Shown here: one piece after another, positions 1 through 12,765 of the stretch
Numbering within the stretch: position 1 is the first letter of the stretch
Layout of the letters: the number at the start of each line of letters is the position of its first letter
Assembly: GCA_965153455.1 (NCBI GenBank)
Contig: OZ234494.1
Location: 16,368,001-16,432,000, forward strand
Source of the DNA: Sphagnum compactum
Taxonomy: Eukaryota; Bryophyta; Sphagnopsida; Sphagnales
Direction of reading: 5' to 3'
DNA: 64,000 nucleotides
Made by a program: the position numbers and the translations under genes
The notes under the pieces: generated by a model
Told to the model about the DNA's origin: nothing
What the model saw: only the letters and a program-made list of their open reading frames with translations
Database searches by the model: none

Positions 1-447
1 TCACATCTTAAACTTTCATGCAACTTGACTTGAAGGGGAGGCTTTGGTTTCTCATCATCCCAAGAAGGATAACCTTCATTTATCATGGTAATTGACCATG
101 CACCATAATTAATTTTGTGACACAACACTGGTATGAAACTAGATGTTTTATTTAACAACTAGGTAGTTTAGTAGATTATTAAGGTATGGATCCAAATTGT
201 GTTTGTTGATTAGCTATTCAATTAAGTTATCCATTGCATAATTGATTGTTGTTAATGCATGAACAATGAATTGATTTTGAAACAAGTGAGATATTAAGGT
301 ATGAAAAATTGATTAATATTAGACTTAAACAATTGAGCTTTAGTAGTTGTGGGTTCAACAAATGATTATGCATGTTACATATTGTTTACAATTAGAAACA
401 TGATAATATTATATAATTATGAAATCACCAAAATTGAGATTTAAGGT
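1..447. other. AT-rich intergenic DNA
   Basis: This stretch is AT-rich with frequent stops in all frames. I see no gene, repeat or terminal signature in it. Confidence 0.6.
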
Positions 448-1430
448 TGTGTAGTGCGTAATTAGGTCGCCGCACAAATCTAAAACACTGGCTGATTTTG
501 GGGATTAGATTGTATTATCAGCCGTCATCTTAGTGCGGCGCCCTATTAATACTGCATGGAGATGCATGGGTTGCCGGGTCTTTGTTGGTGTGTGCTAAGT
601 GGTTCAGGAGAATTGGCGGCTGAAAATAATGAGGAAGGATGGAGCCGACTTGATGAAGAGGAGCAAGCGATGGCGGCTAACGGTCGGTGCTGGGTTGAAC
701 GGAGCGGGAGAATCTTCGGGAGGCTTCAGGAGGAAGCTAACGGATGTCTGGTGTGCAATTTGGAGGCTCCAAGAAATGGCAAGAAGGAGTGTGAGTAGAG
801 GAAGGGGAGCGAAGTGAGAGAAAAGGATAGGTAGCTGCTAGAGGAGAAAGATCAAGAGATCTGATTTTTAGCAAGCAGGATAATTTTGGCAGTATGCTTA
901 GTTGATCGGAGGAGGCATTCGAGAGGCAGAAGGTTGGCACTCTGGTAGGTGATCAAAAGAAGTTTTGTAAGTCAGGAGAGCTTGGCTTAATGCTAGAACT
1001 TTCCGCTGCGCCTGGTAATTGGTCAAGCTGCTGTAGAAGAGTTTTAAAAAAACTGGACAACACTAGGAATCTGGTGTTTTTGTGAACATTTGATGGGAAT
1101 CCAGCTTGTGCTTTCGGGCGACGTATGTAGTCTGTAATGAAAGAGTTTCCCTGGCTGGCATTTGTATGAATGACCGAGGCAGGAGGTGGATGTTATGAAA
1201 TCTGCTCTGTTGTTTTGTGGAAGCAAAGCTCTTGTATGTTTGTGATCTTGTAACGTGCATCTGAGAGAGTCAGTAGGTAGTTAATTGGTGAGGAAGATCA
1301 GAGTCTTGATCTGTGTGAAGAACATCAGGGGGACATGGACGTTGGGGTTCGTGCAGGCAGTCAGCGTGCTGTGTGATTTCGGACCCTCTCTTTTTGGTTA
1401 CAATTGCATCTTGAGGGGAGATTATGCATG
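448..1430. other. GC-richer island, unidentified
   Basis: Base composition changes sharply here: the stretch is visibly richer in G and C than the AT-rich flanks and contains CpG-rich words such as the GCCGCAC block. Short open frames run through it (for example 556-798 on the plus strand, from an ATG inside GGAGATGCATGG), but none resembles a family I know. The frames overlap on both strands and none is long. It could be a solo LTR or other transposon remnant, a non-coding transcript, or an isolated first exon. I cannot choose between these. Confidence 0.4.
468..540. repeat. Nested inverted repeat (hairpin)
   Basis: CGCCGCAC at 468-475 pairs perfectly with GTGCGGCG at 533-540. Inside it GGCTGAT at 490-496 pairs with ATCAGCC at 517-523, so the 73 nt can fold into a two-storey stem. 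It sits at the left edge of the GC-richer island. No flanking duplication was recognised. Confidence 0.55.
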
Positions 1431-3170
1431 CATGTGGTGTTTCATTGTATTTAATTAATTATTGGAAGGAAAGCACTTGTATTAGAAGGAAAAGAGATAT
1501 TAATCACACATAAGGTCTATCACACCAACAAATATCATAGTGGTTAAATCATTGTTAATCTAACATTGTTCATACATATATTAATTTATGTCGGTAGGTA
1601 GTTGATGTGTATTGCCTACGTGGCATATGAACAAAATGTTTATCAAAATGTGATAGCATGGTGGTAAGGTGTGAGTGCAAAGAGAAAAAATGTTTAAAAT
1701 CTTAAATTTTCGTTCGTTTGCAACCCTATCAACATTGATAAACTATCAATTCAAAAAGAGGGATGAAAAAGTAACAATGGAATGGTTCCATCAATCCACC
1801 GTTAAAAAGTGCGCACTTTGTTGCAAACATGCACTTTGTTCAAATAAAATAAAAATTACTATCTATAACCTTACTATAATAATTATTATTATGGGTAATT
1901 AAAGGTTTACATGGGTAAGGAAAAATGGATTTAAATTACTTACTTCATAATACATGTAGGAAGGACCACTATGGTAATTTAGGGGATAAGGGTAGGAGGA
2001 GAAAAAATAGGATCTAGCTAAAGGTAGATGCCACTTACTATATGATAAAAGGAGCTTACTACCTAAGATAGAGAGAGATTTAAAGAAAAGGTAGAAGAAA
2101 GGAAACAAGAGTGGAAGAGAAGTTGTATGTGTGTGTATTGTGAATTTATGAAGGGAGGGGATTGCTCCACCATATCCATTGTGAAAGGATGCAAGGTACA
2201 ATAGTAGTAGGGATGTACTTGGGGATTTGTTTCTCTTTTGGCAATCTATAGAGGCTTTGAAAGTGTTTTGGCACCCTTAATATATTGCAACATTCCCATA
2301 GTCATTGTTTTGGTGTGTCATTCTTACATGTTCACTTATTGTAGTAGAAAATAATTTTAGTTTCCTCAAGTTTTCCTACTTGTTCTGTCCTTAAATTTGA
2401 TCTTTATGGCCTTACTAGACCTACAATAACTCATCTATTTGTCAATCCCAATAGAGTCACTAGTTTGAAACATGTTCTACCAAGTCTTGGGAAAGGGAAC
2501 TTTCCCATTTGTTGACCATATTAAGGATTGTTCTTCAAATTTTGAATTGGTTATGATTTCATTTGGTTGAAGGAAAAAGTGTTATAGTCATTGCATTTTT
2601 TACCATGGCAATAATAAGGGAGGGTGGTTCACACTTCAATTGTTGGCAACATACAAATAATACAAGGGTTAGTTGAAAGGGAAGATTCTGGGGTAATTGG
2701 GTGGAGAAATGGTAGCCATTTAAGCAACAAGGTAAGGGGGAACTATGTATGCAAGGTAGGAAAGGTCCCAAAACAAATTGTGAAAGCCTTAAGGCTAACA
2801 CTTGTTTCACTAGACTCTCAATAAATCTAGTAACATTGACCAATTGTGTTGTGTAAAAGTCCAATAGTAAAAGAACAATAATTGTACCTAGGTTGTTAAT
2901 AGAGTTATAAAAATGACTAAGCTAATAAGTAGAAGATTTAAAAGGTAATTAGAACAATTTTTGAATAAAATATAGAAAATTTAATCCAACCATGGGAGGG
3001 GTTAGAACTAAGCTACAAAAATATGGAAAATGTGGATCTAAATGTTTTTGCTTCCTCAAGCATTATAGTAACATTAACATTCCCATGGCCAAGTGCACCA
3101 ATAACCATTAAATTTCGCTAATATCAACATGATTATAAAGAAGAGGATGTTACAATGACAAATAATTGAG
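1431..3170. other. AT-rich intergenic DNA
   Basis: No recognisable gene. The longest open frames (minus 1899-2201, minus 2559-2864) are low-complexity, hydrophobic translations of T-rich or A-rich runs and show no family motif. Confidence 0.55.
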
Positions 3171-3446
3171 AAGAAAATATGGAGTTGGAGGAGCCATTTT
3201 TCATTCTCAAGAACAAAAAATAAATAAAGGTAGTAGAACATAGGCAAATGCATTTAGTTCAACATCATCATTTTCAAGAAGGGAACTTAAAGTGCAAGAA
3301 AATGTGGAAGTGGTGGAGATTTCCATCCCCTACCACAACCCAAAAGGTGTAGTAGGTGGCGTGGCTAGTAAAGTTAGAAGGCTCTAGCACCAAAAAATGT
3401 CAAGGAAAGGGATAGTTTTTGAAAATCAATATCAAACACAAAAATT

Positions 3447-3893
3447 ATGGTATCAGTTGAACTTGAAACTATTATTGCTTCAATTTTTAAAGTGCATCTA
3501 GAAATTGTTGAGCTATCATTTGAGGACTTTCAATCCAAGCGACTAGAAAAATGGAAGAGAACAACCCATAGGATACAACCACATATTTATACAATGTTGC
3601 AATTGCCAAAACCATGGGTAATGGACAATAACCCATTAGTATGTCAAGAGCTAATAAGGACTAAGGAATATTTTGTTGTGTTTACTTTGATGTAATCCAT
3701 GATGACATTTGAAGAGGACAACCATAAGGATTTTTTGCAAATATGCCAAATATGTAAAAAGGAAGGGCATGAAGGAGATATGTATGAAGAACATTACTAC
3801 CCACCTCCAACCTATAAATTGTGCCAAAACATAGGGCATGTAGAAGGTGGATGCCAATTTTCTTCCTTTATGTTGGACAACAAAATAATGTAG
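3447..3893 (+). pseudogene. Decayed zinc-knuckle (CCHC) relic
   Basis: Two plus-strand frames (3447-3695 and 3699-3893), separated by a stop and frame change, read as parts of one old ORF. The second carries two adjacent knuckle-like blocks, CQICKKEGHEGDMY and YKLCQNIGHVEGGC. Each keeps three of the four CX2CX4HX4C ligands, and the fourth position reads Tyr in both. Paired knuckles of this kind are known from gag-like or ORF1 proteins of plant retroelements. No reverse transcriptase is visible beside it. The call rests on spacing alone and is tentative. Confidence 0.3.
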
Positions 3894-3895
3894 TA

Positions 3896-5295
3896 TAAAC
3901 AACTAAGAACATCATAGATCTTTCTAGCACATAATTATTTGGCCTTAGTTGTAGTATAGCCTCGTAAAATTGACATCCTAGCATTGAAAGCAAGTGTACA
4001 ATAGCAAGATTAGGTTCAAAGCCAAAATATATTGGTATAATACAACTATGTAGAACCCCCATTTCTAGTTGTAATTAATGAACCCCCATTAACATTCATT
4101 GTTGATATGTACCCATGGTAGCTCTAATATATTCCAACACAAATGTAAATACTAAAGAATGCTAATAGTTCCCATGAGTTCAAAGCCAAATATTTGAAGC
4201 TACCCAAAACCCCATTTAAAAAAAAAAACAATCAAGTTCTACCTCATGTTCAAATTTGAACCAATTCTAAAATTGTTTACATGTCCAGTCTTACTATACC
4301 CTACCTATCTTTTAAAATTAGACCCCCTATACTTTGGATTTATTCATTAAAATCCTTGTTATGTGAAAGAAAATTAACTATTACAAAAGTATAAACATCT
4401 GTTCTTGATGAGAAATTTGTGCAACAACTTGTAACACCTTGATATCAACCTTTTATTCATCAACTTCCATTTCATGTACTAGTTGCAAATAAAAAATGTG
4501 TAATTCCTTCTTTAATGGAACAACGATCGATGGTGGTTATGATGGAAGTAGTATCAATTTGCCAATTGTTCCTCCTTTATCTCTTATGTAGTCTTATTTT
4601 TCGATTCATTTAAGGTCTACAATGGAGTACTTAACTCTATTGATTGAGAGGGCAACTTTTGACCCTCCAAATATTCCTATTGTTGAATTGATTTTATGTC
4701 ACGAAAGACACCACCACCTTTGAGGTTGATTGGTGTGTGTACATTAATAAGTACTATCATCTCTTGTTGTGTTTATTCATCTTGAGGCGAATGTGGTCTA
4801 ATGCCACTAGGACCTGCTTGAGAGTAAGGACTACCTAGTGGTGACTATAAGTTCAATATTGGTGGAATGTATTAATAGTCGGGAAATGTACTTTTTTAGG
4901 CCTACAACTGATGTTGATAGAACTATTAATCAGCTTGTACCTTTCGTACAACACCTGGTGTAAATCCTCTTTAAACATATCATGCACTTCATCCCACCAT
5001 TTTGCCAATTTTCATGTTTAAATCCTTAATGCTTAATGGCCTAGGTCAAATAAGACATTTTTTACCTTGAAATTTTCATATTTTCACAACTTGTAATATG
5101 CAAAATATGATTATTGACTCTTCAACTTGGTGACAATACCTGTCAACCTGGTGACCTCCATTTGCAACTCCTATACCTCGTATTGGGATTCAAATTCATA
5201 CCACTCCTCGGTAAATTTAAAAGTCGCACACTTGCTAATTGCTTTGGTTTTTACAGTGTTGAAGTCTTTTACTTGTGCCTACACACTACATATGT
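3896..5295. other. Intergenic DNA
   Basis: AT-rich, with stops in every frame; nothing recognised. Overlapping short frames at 5114-5348 have no family features. Confidence 0.55.
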
Positions 5296-5451
5296 TAAAC
5301 TACAACAAAAGGTATCCATGTACGCCAAATGATTTCACTGGATTTTGAGTGAATTCACTAGTTGTAGTGAACAGGGACCAGTGAAGAAGTAGTGAATACA
5401 CTGGTTTAGTGAACGGGGACTAGTGAACTACACCCACATTTTGTAGTAGTG
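5296..5451 (-). mobile_element. CACTA-ended MITE, copy 1
   Basis: This 156-bp sequence is the reverse complement of a related element at 45532-45685, at roughly four-fifths identity by eye. Read on the plus strand it starts (A)ACTACAACAAAAGG, the first base having drifted from C, and ends with the complement of CACTACTACAAAATG. The flanking triplets TTA and TTT could be a decayed 3-bp target duplication. It has no coding capacity. CACTA termini with 3-bp duplications are typical of En/Spm-type transposons, so this is most likely a tiny non-autonomous derivative. Confidence 0.7.
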
Positions 5452-8100
5452 TTTTAGTCCGCAACCTTGCCACTCCATTCCCAACCCTCCTATTGAACAA
5501 CCAAATCATCCCTTTGTTGTTTCACCTTCCTATTTTCATAGTCTTGTTGGAAATGAAGTTTTTTATGTTTGACACGTTTAAATTCCTACATGTATTCATC
5601 ATTGTTTGACTACCTCTATTTGAGTAATAACAAGTTTTAATGCATGGCAACAACTAATTTATCCTTGTCCTTTACCTCTTGCTACAGTTTTTGAATTTCT
5701 AGTTTCACATGTTCCAAAGAATTTTGAAATTATTGCTTTTCTTGTTACCACCTATTGGTTAACCAATTTCAAACTTGACATTTCCAAAAAACAATAAACA
5801 TGTGTTGAATATACTTAGTCACCTATTGGAACATGCATGTCGTTGCTTATGTGAATCAGCACCTCTTCCCATTAATACACCATTTGGTGTATGAAAACTA
5901 AGTGTGACATCGTGTGAACTAATGTTGGAAGATGTATTAACCCATAGGTGAGATTGGAGTTTAACTTCATTGTTGTGTGCCTCTATAATCAAGTGCTAGT
6001 TGTAGCTTGTGTTCTCTCTTTTTTGTTACTAAAAAGGGGTACCTTCGTCTTCCTTTTCATTCGACTACATAACAAATTGGGGTTGAGTACATGAGGGTGA
6101 AAGCATGGTAAAGTATACCCAAAAAATAGTGTAATCAACAAAATATTGGGGTTCCTAAATAAAGGGATGAACAAGTAAATGACTCTATGGGGATAATAAT
6201 TTTTTTTGGGTACATTATTTTAAAACTTTTGTTTGCATGGACTTTTAAAACTAAATTGTTATAATCATGTTTTTTTACACTACTTGCAAGTACCTAAATT
6301 GGATTAAAAATTTGTGACAATTTGAAAATAAAGTTCAAGTACTTGAAAATAAGTGAAATACTTTTGCAAGTATTTGAATTTTTTTCAAGAATTGATATTG
6401 ATGCGGTGAACATTCTAATGTAATCATTTTAGTTAATGGAGTTTGTTTTCATAACTAAAATCATCCCCAATCCCTAAAAATGACGTAATTGTGGGAATAC
6501 TTAATTTTGGGGTATTTTTTCAAGTCCAAATGATATGACACAAATTTCTTTGAAAAGCTAGAGGGATGTTAGAGATGCCCATGAAAAAAACTATAGGTTT
6601 TGTTTGTTTTGAAATGCTAAAGGAAGGTTAGAAGTTTGAAAGATTATTTTTTTGTCTTTCAAGTAAAAAAAGGTAACAAATATGTACAAAATATCTTGTT
6701 TGCACCCATGAGAATTTCAAGATTCAAGACAAAAAAATCATTCCAATGTTGTCCCCCATCAATGTCTAGAGTATAATGTAGGGAGGAGGATTGTGGCCTC
6801 CTCCCATGTTTGGGCCATCTGAATGTAGTGAATTCAAAGCAAGTCCATGACCCAAAGAAGGTTTAATTTCCACCAACCATTTGCATTGTTTGGCTTGTGT
6901 AGGTGACTTGTTCATGAGGAGCTTGTGAACTTTTCACATCATTTTAATCCCCATCTTGAAGTTCTTACACACCCCTCTTTCCTTAATCCACAAAATTAGG
7001 GAACATGCCCCAAGTTTTTTTTCCTTTCACTTTCTTTCCATTATTGTTTTTTAGGAATTCATCCCCCAATTATTGGAAAGAATTCAAGGGTGTGTCAATA
7101 CTTAGATGGGTCAATATCGCTTATGCAAATAATCAAATACTCAATTACTATGGTAATGTTCATTTATCTTTAAATATGTGGTTTCCAAATTGGATGAATG
7201 AAGTATTGGCAAGAATGTATTGGTGGTAAATTCAAATTTTGCATTGCATTCAATGAAGTTAAACATAGTTGTGATTTTAAAAACTTACTTAATTGCAAAT
7301 TAATCAATTTTTCATCGTGGGCAATGACCTTGGATTGGTGGCAAGCCCATTTAAAAACTATATAGACTTTTGACATATTTGAATTCATTTTCCTTGTGAC
7401 ATTTTTTCTAGATGTGCATTCAAGCTTCTCTAAATTCATTTTTATATTTGCAATATGTTCTTTGAATATAGTCCATTCCCCAAGCTTCCTTGTTATTCTT
7501 TAACATTAAAAAAAAATTGTAGATATTATCTACGCATTGTTTTCTATGCAAGTGATCATAAGTAATGGTGAGAAAATTTATCAACCTTCATCACATTTAA
7601 TGCATGAAAATCATGGTTATAGGTGGGCCATGTTCAATTGCTCTACTTTTGAACTTTTAAAACATGGACTAATTTCTTGGTTTCAAGTTTATTTTTAAAC
7701 ATTTTAAGTATGATTTGTCAAGTTTCAAGTCTAAATTTTGTTTTATGTCTATTTTTTAGGTTTGATTTTTCAAGTTGCAAGTTTTTCATTCAAAATTTAA
7801 GTCTATTTTTCAAGTTTTAGGTTTGATTTTTCAAATTTTATCTATATATTCCAAGTTTTAGGGTGCATGTGGGGATAAGACTAGCAAACCAATGAAAACA
7901 ATTCTTTGTATATTGTAGTCAAGTCGAAAGACTCAATCCACAAAGGTAACAACACAAGGCCCAAAGAAGTTGATATTTTTCAACCATCAACTTATGAAAA
8001 GGTATGTATTGTAGTTATTGGTGTTTAATTTGTGATTAGCATTGGCCTGAAATTTAGTAAGGTGAAGGTTCATTTTGTAATTCCCAATGTTCACTAAATA
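5452..8100. other. Intergenic DNA
   Basis: AT-rich; no gene or repeat boundary recognised. A GTGAATCAGCACC word at 5851-5863 recurs elsewhere in the window (see findings). Confidence 0.5.
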
Positions 8101-8145
8101 TGTGCATTGGAATTTGGTGAGAGTTAGTTTGGTGGAGGTGATGAA

Positions 8146-8370
8146 ATGGTGTTGTTGGCTCTTGATGACGAGACACAAGTGGTAACAATAGGGACAATTT
8201 GTGAGCTCTCAAATGTTGATATTTTTTATGTTGCTCTAATTGATGATTACTATTATTTGATAGTTATTAAAGAGGTCATAGATGGGAATGTATGTTTCTT
8301 TGTTGAAAATGAGATAAATGATTTGGTTGAAGAACACATTTGGGATGTACTAAGCACCACCACACATTGA
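8146..8370 (+). pseudogene. Possible transposon-ORF relic
   Basis: A 74-codon frame with unusually protein-like composition: acidic, rich in V, I and D, with a DDYYYLIVIKEVIDGNV stretch. It resembles the poorly defined C-terminal region found in some plant CACTA-type transposon ORFs, but I recognise no catalytic motif and the resemblance is weak. It lies about 1.2 kb left of the CACTA-like element at 9620. A chance ORF is a real alternative. Confidence 0.25.
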
Positions 8371-9619
8371 GGGACCATGAGTACATTACTACTAGGCATG
8401 GTGCTAATGATTTAGTAGTAGTGGAAGATGTGTTTGATGAGCTTTGAAGAACAATAAAATTAACTAATGTGTGCCCTATAACTTTTCTTAATTTTTTTGT
8501 TGATTTTGATTGAACATCCATCAATTCAATTGTACTTCATAATGCATCACCCAAGTTTGCAAACAAATTTTTGTTGTTTTCAACTTTTGTAATTGGTTTA
8601 CTTTAAATTTATTTAATCACAGTTACATCTTCATATGGTTACACATGATTACAATATCTCCACTTGTATAATTTGGTGTTTAATTTTGGAAATGAAAAAG
8701 ATTAAAATATTTAAACTCTAGTTCAATGATAAATCTATTTTATTTCAATTCATGTTAACCACATTTCTATTTATCCTTCAACTTTAGTGGTAGACATGTA
8801 GACATTTTCAACATGTGCATGCATACATCATGATCACATACCATCATCCAATTCGATAAATTTAAAATATTCTTGAATAAAAGATCATTTCATTTTTCCA
8901 CGATTTGATGATGTAGTAAGTTGTGGTCCATTGGACCATCTTAATTTGGATTATTTGATGTCACAACATAGGGATGGATGATATGACACCTAAATAAATG
9001 AAATTCATCCACCCATGCCCCATTAGTCGATTGTACTTGAGAACATGTTCAGTTATAATGGTAGATTTAGTCCAAACCTATTGTCACATGGATGGCATTT
9101 GTAATAGGGTGTCACTTGCAACTTGTTTTAAATTGTTTTGGTGGATAGTTGTAAAAAATGACTTTTGGTTGTAATTGAATTACATATGATGTTTGCAACT
9201 AGAAAACCCCATTGAAAATGAAGTTGCAAAAAATACCTTTTCCTTCTTATGACTTCCCCTCAATTTGTTTTACACATATGAAAAGGTAGTAAAACATTAT
9301 TTGCAAAAAACATGTATAATTATTTTAGTTTTGGTATTTGGAAGCTATTGAAATTACATTGTATGGTTAATGGTATAATTTAGTTGTAAATGAAATGTTT
9401 TCATAAATTCCCCATTATTAAAATTTTCAATTAATTTTTTGATCAATAAAATTATCCTTATTTATTCACCGTGCCTTGGCCCATTTTTCACCCCCAACCC
9501 TTCTTAGAACCCCAAATTTTGCTACTCACAAAAGGAGAAAATTTTATAAAAATTGGGTGTAAAATCATAACTATTTTCATTTATTGCTATGACATTTAAT
9601 TATAGCAACAATGGTGAAA
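8371..9619. other. Intergenic DNA with TTGCAAC words
   Basis: No gene seen. TTGCAAC/GTTGCAA words at about 9112, 9193 and 9223 resemble those in the neighbouring element, so a further degraded relative may lie here. Confidence 0.4.
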
Positions 9620-10099
9620 CACTAAAAGAAATCTTGTCATATATATACATAATTCATCATTTTGTAATTGGATGCAACTAGTTGTCATTTGCAACTAAAT
9701 TGGTCATGCTTGCATTACAAAATTGACATCATATATTATTTGGGCTATATGGTTATGTGTGTAACTAACATGCAACTACTAATGTACAAAATGGACAATG
9801 TTACAAAGAGAATGGCCTAAATTAACACATACTTAAATTAGTATACTTAATATAATATATCATTTATGATACCCAAGTCTACACTAATATACCTTATAAC
9901 TTATGCAAATATCAATAAAAATAATAGGTATATGCACAATTAGTATTACCATAGCCTAAGCTAGTAAGTAATTAATATAAGTTGTGTAAGTTAATATACT
10001 TATATGTGTTTTTTAGACCTATGTTAGTATACCTCACATAGCCTTGTAAAACATAGCTATGTACAAAATATAAGTTAGCCTAGCCTAGCCTAGGTCACA

Positions 10100-10560
10100 T
10101 AATTAAATATAATAATACCTTACTGATATATTATTGTGTTAAAAAAATGTAATAAAGTAATATATTTTATGTATCTAATATATAATATTAGTATTAGTAT
10201 TATTACCTACAATAATTCATTTAACTTGTACTTACTTAATTAGGTAATTAAGTAGCATTGGCTAAGGTGAACTAATTATTTAGCAAATTAGTCACTACCC
10301 TAAGCTATGCAATTAAATATATTAATAATACAACATCATAATATTAATAAAAGTGATTGACAATTATATTCTTAATTATAATAAATTATTTTGTAAAAGA
10401 TGGTAATATAATATATATAATATTATATTAATTATTCTAATACATAAAAATCATATAACTATCATTTATTTTAATACTTTAATAATATTATTAATAAAAA
10501 ATAAAAGTTATAATAATATCATTATATTAGTATTATTACTTATAATAGTTTATATAACTT
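10100..10560. repeat. Extremely AT-rich core
   Basis: Almost pure A/T with overlapping TAATAATATTA-type words. It lies inside the CACTA-like element. No coding potential. Confidence 0.6.
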
Positions 10561-11119
10561 GTAGGTAAATTAAGTTAGTATAACATAAACACTATGAGAA
10601 ATCACGTTCGTCGAAACCACATTACCCTGCAACTAAAATTCAAAAAACAACTTGTATACAATTGTTATGCAACTATCCCCTTAGAAATACGGTGTATTAA
10701 TAAATAAATTTTCACGTTGAAAAATCAATTAATTATATTATAGTTGCAAGTGAGTTGAAAATGTGTTTTTTATATGGTAATTTATACACATTGTACATAC
10801 ATATGTAGTCAACCATGTTTGACTTTTTTAAGAGTTGCATTGTAATTGCACGTGACAATTACTTTGGAACTATTATAAATGTGTCACTAAAGCAAGAGCT
10901 ATGTTGCAACTAGTGTACAATGTACATACTTGCGATTATGCCATGTGTCCACATCTCCACCACCCATTATGGGATACATTTGCAACAAATTTTCGATTGT
11001 GATTTTCATTGATACAATTAGTATGACCACTAGTACGCCATTACTAAAATACTATTGTTCAACTATGCTATGACTATAAAACAACTACTTATAACTTAAT
11101 AAAGATACATATTCATCAG

Positions 11120-11630
11120 TTATTTATATCTTCATCATATGTGTTTCATTTTGAGTGATTTAAAATGTTATCGGAACATTATTTTAAGTTTTAAAAATCA
11201 TATTTGAAGTGCAAAGGAAAATGAGTAATGAAAAAATAACAAGAAAATAAATAAGTTTTCCAACTTACGAAACATGTTTTTTTTTTTTTTGGGGACCCCT
11301 CCTACTTTCAAACCTCATAACTTTCTTATTTCTTATTCATTTGAAACGATTTAAAGTGCTATAGGAGCGGCACCTAAAGTTCTACAAATTATCTTCAAAC
11401 TTTAACAACAAAAAAACAACATATAAGGGATTTTGTGGGTGTTTGGGAACCAGACTTTATAACATTTGGTGGTTTTTTTAGTTATTGCCCCTCTATTTTG
11501 AGGGGCCATAAATTTTTCAATTCTATTCCACTTTTGACAAATTTTAATGCACTACATGCGCCAATAGGAAGGGTTCAAATTTTGTTTAGATGCCAAAAAT
11601 AATGGACCTTCCCCCTTGATTCTGGCTTGC
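11120..11630 (+). repeat. Dispersed repeat, copy paired with 32.9 kb
   Basis: Shares an ordered series of blocks with 32880-33420, for example TTTTGAGTGATTTAAAATG, then GACCCCTCCTACTT, then GAGGGGCC / GGGGGGCC followed by a 'GTGCAACAGATGCACCA'-like block. The two copies are heavily diverged but collinear. Family unknown. Confidence 0.5.
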
Positions 11631-11882
11631 CTTGAATGTTTAAGTGTTATAGTTGCAACTCAATTGCAACTAATGAACAACTAAAAGATTTAACCTGTAT
11701 GTTTTGTCTTCGAATCCTATGTTACAAACTATATAAAGAAGGCTTGTTATCTTATGTTTCCAAATTTAAATACATGTGCCATTTTGGGATGAATTTGAAA
11801 AAACTTAACCTAAAAGCAAAACATAAATTAAAAAATAAAATTTCATGGTTATTCTTTAGTGCATTTAGTCTTGTGTTTTCCT

Positions 11883-12012
11883 ACCTACTTACCTACCTAG
11901 GTAAGTAAGTAGGTTCTGCTTTTCTACCTACCTATGTAGGTAGGTAGGTAGGTCCTAGGTAAATATGTAGGTATGTAGGTCTTAAAACCTACCAACCTAC
12001 CTACCTATGGTT
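11883..12012. repeat. CCTA/TAGG palindromic cluster
   Basis: Alternating runs of CCTA and its complement TAGG, arranged as three adjacent near-palindromes (around CCTAGG at 11897-11902, around TACCTATGTAGGTA, and around a CTTAAA centre). The layout would fold into hairpins on either strand. A related cluster lies at 12660-12765. Confidence 0.7.
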
Positions 12013-12659
12013 ATGTATGACCTATCTAACTACTAAAATAAATTTTTATTTTTATTTTTTTTCAAAATATGGCATGTGGCATTTTTTTATTGTGCCACAT
12101 GTTGTAATCGTAGATCGTCATTAACGATCATAATGGATGATGAAGATCAATATTTTGAAATTTTTAATATCCAAAAACTTCATAATGCCACGTGTCAAAA
12201 TTTAATAGATGGATAACAATTAATGATGCTAGCACGACATCATGGGTGTAGTATGATGGAGTTGAATAGAAGTTGAAAATGAATTGTTTTAATTGAGTTG
12301 CAATTGAGTTGTAATGAATTGCACCATATATACAATGAGTTGCAACTTTGCAACTCATGCAACTTGTTCGTTAGAACTCACAGTGTATAAATACATTGAG
12401 TTGCAAGTGTTTGTTGTAATTCAAAAATTGAGTTGCAAGGCCAGTTGCAAAACACCCTTTTTTTTCATAATGAGATATTAGGTAATAGTTGTTATGCTTG
12501 CAACTAAAATGTTTATCCCATGTCTTTTGTCATACTTTTCACTTTTGTAATCTATATAAATGCACTAGAAATAATCCAACAATAAAAGCCATTTGGAATC
12601 AACCAATAAAAGAAGTTTAACTTTAAAAATTATTTAACCCAAAATAAAATAGGATTATT

Positions 12660-12765
12660 TTAAACCTACTTACTTAGACTATGCCTATTTACCTACCTAC
12701 TTAGGCCTACTTATCTACCAACCAACCTACCTTGCTTAAGTGAACCAACCTACCTAGGTGCCACG
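12660..12765. repeat. CCTA-rich cluster
   Basis: Repeated CCTACTTA/CCTACC words, mostly on one strand, ending at an ACCTAGGT palindrome. Same motif family as 11883-12012. Confidence 0.6.
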
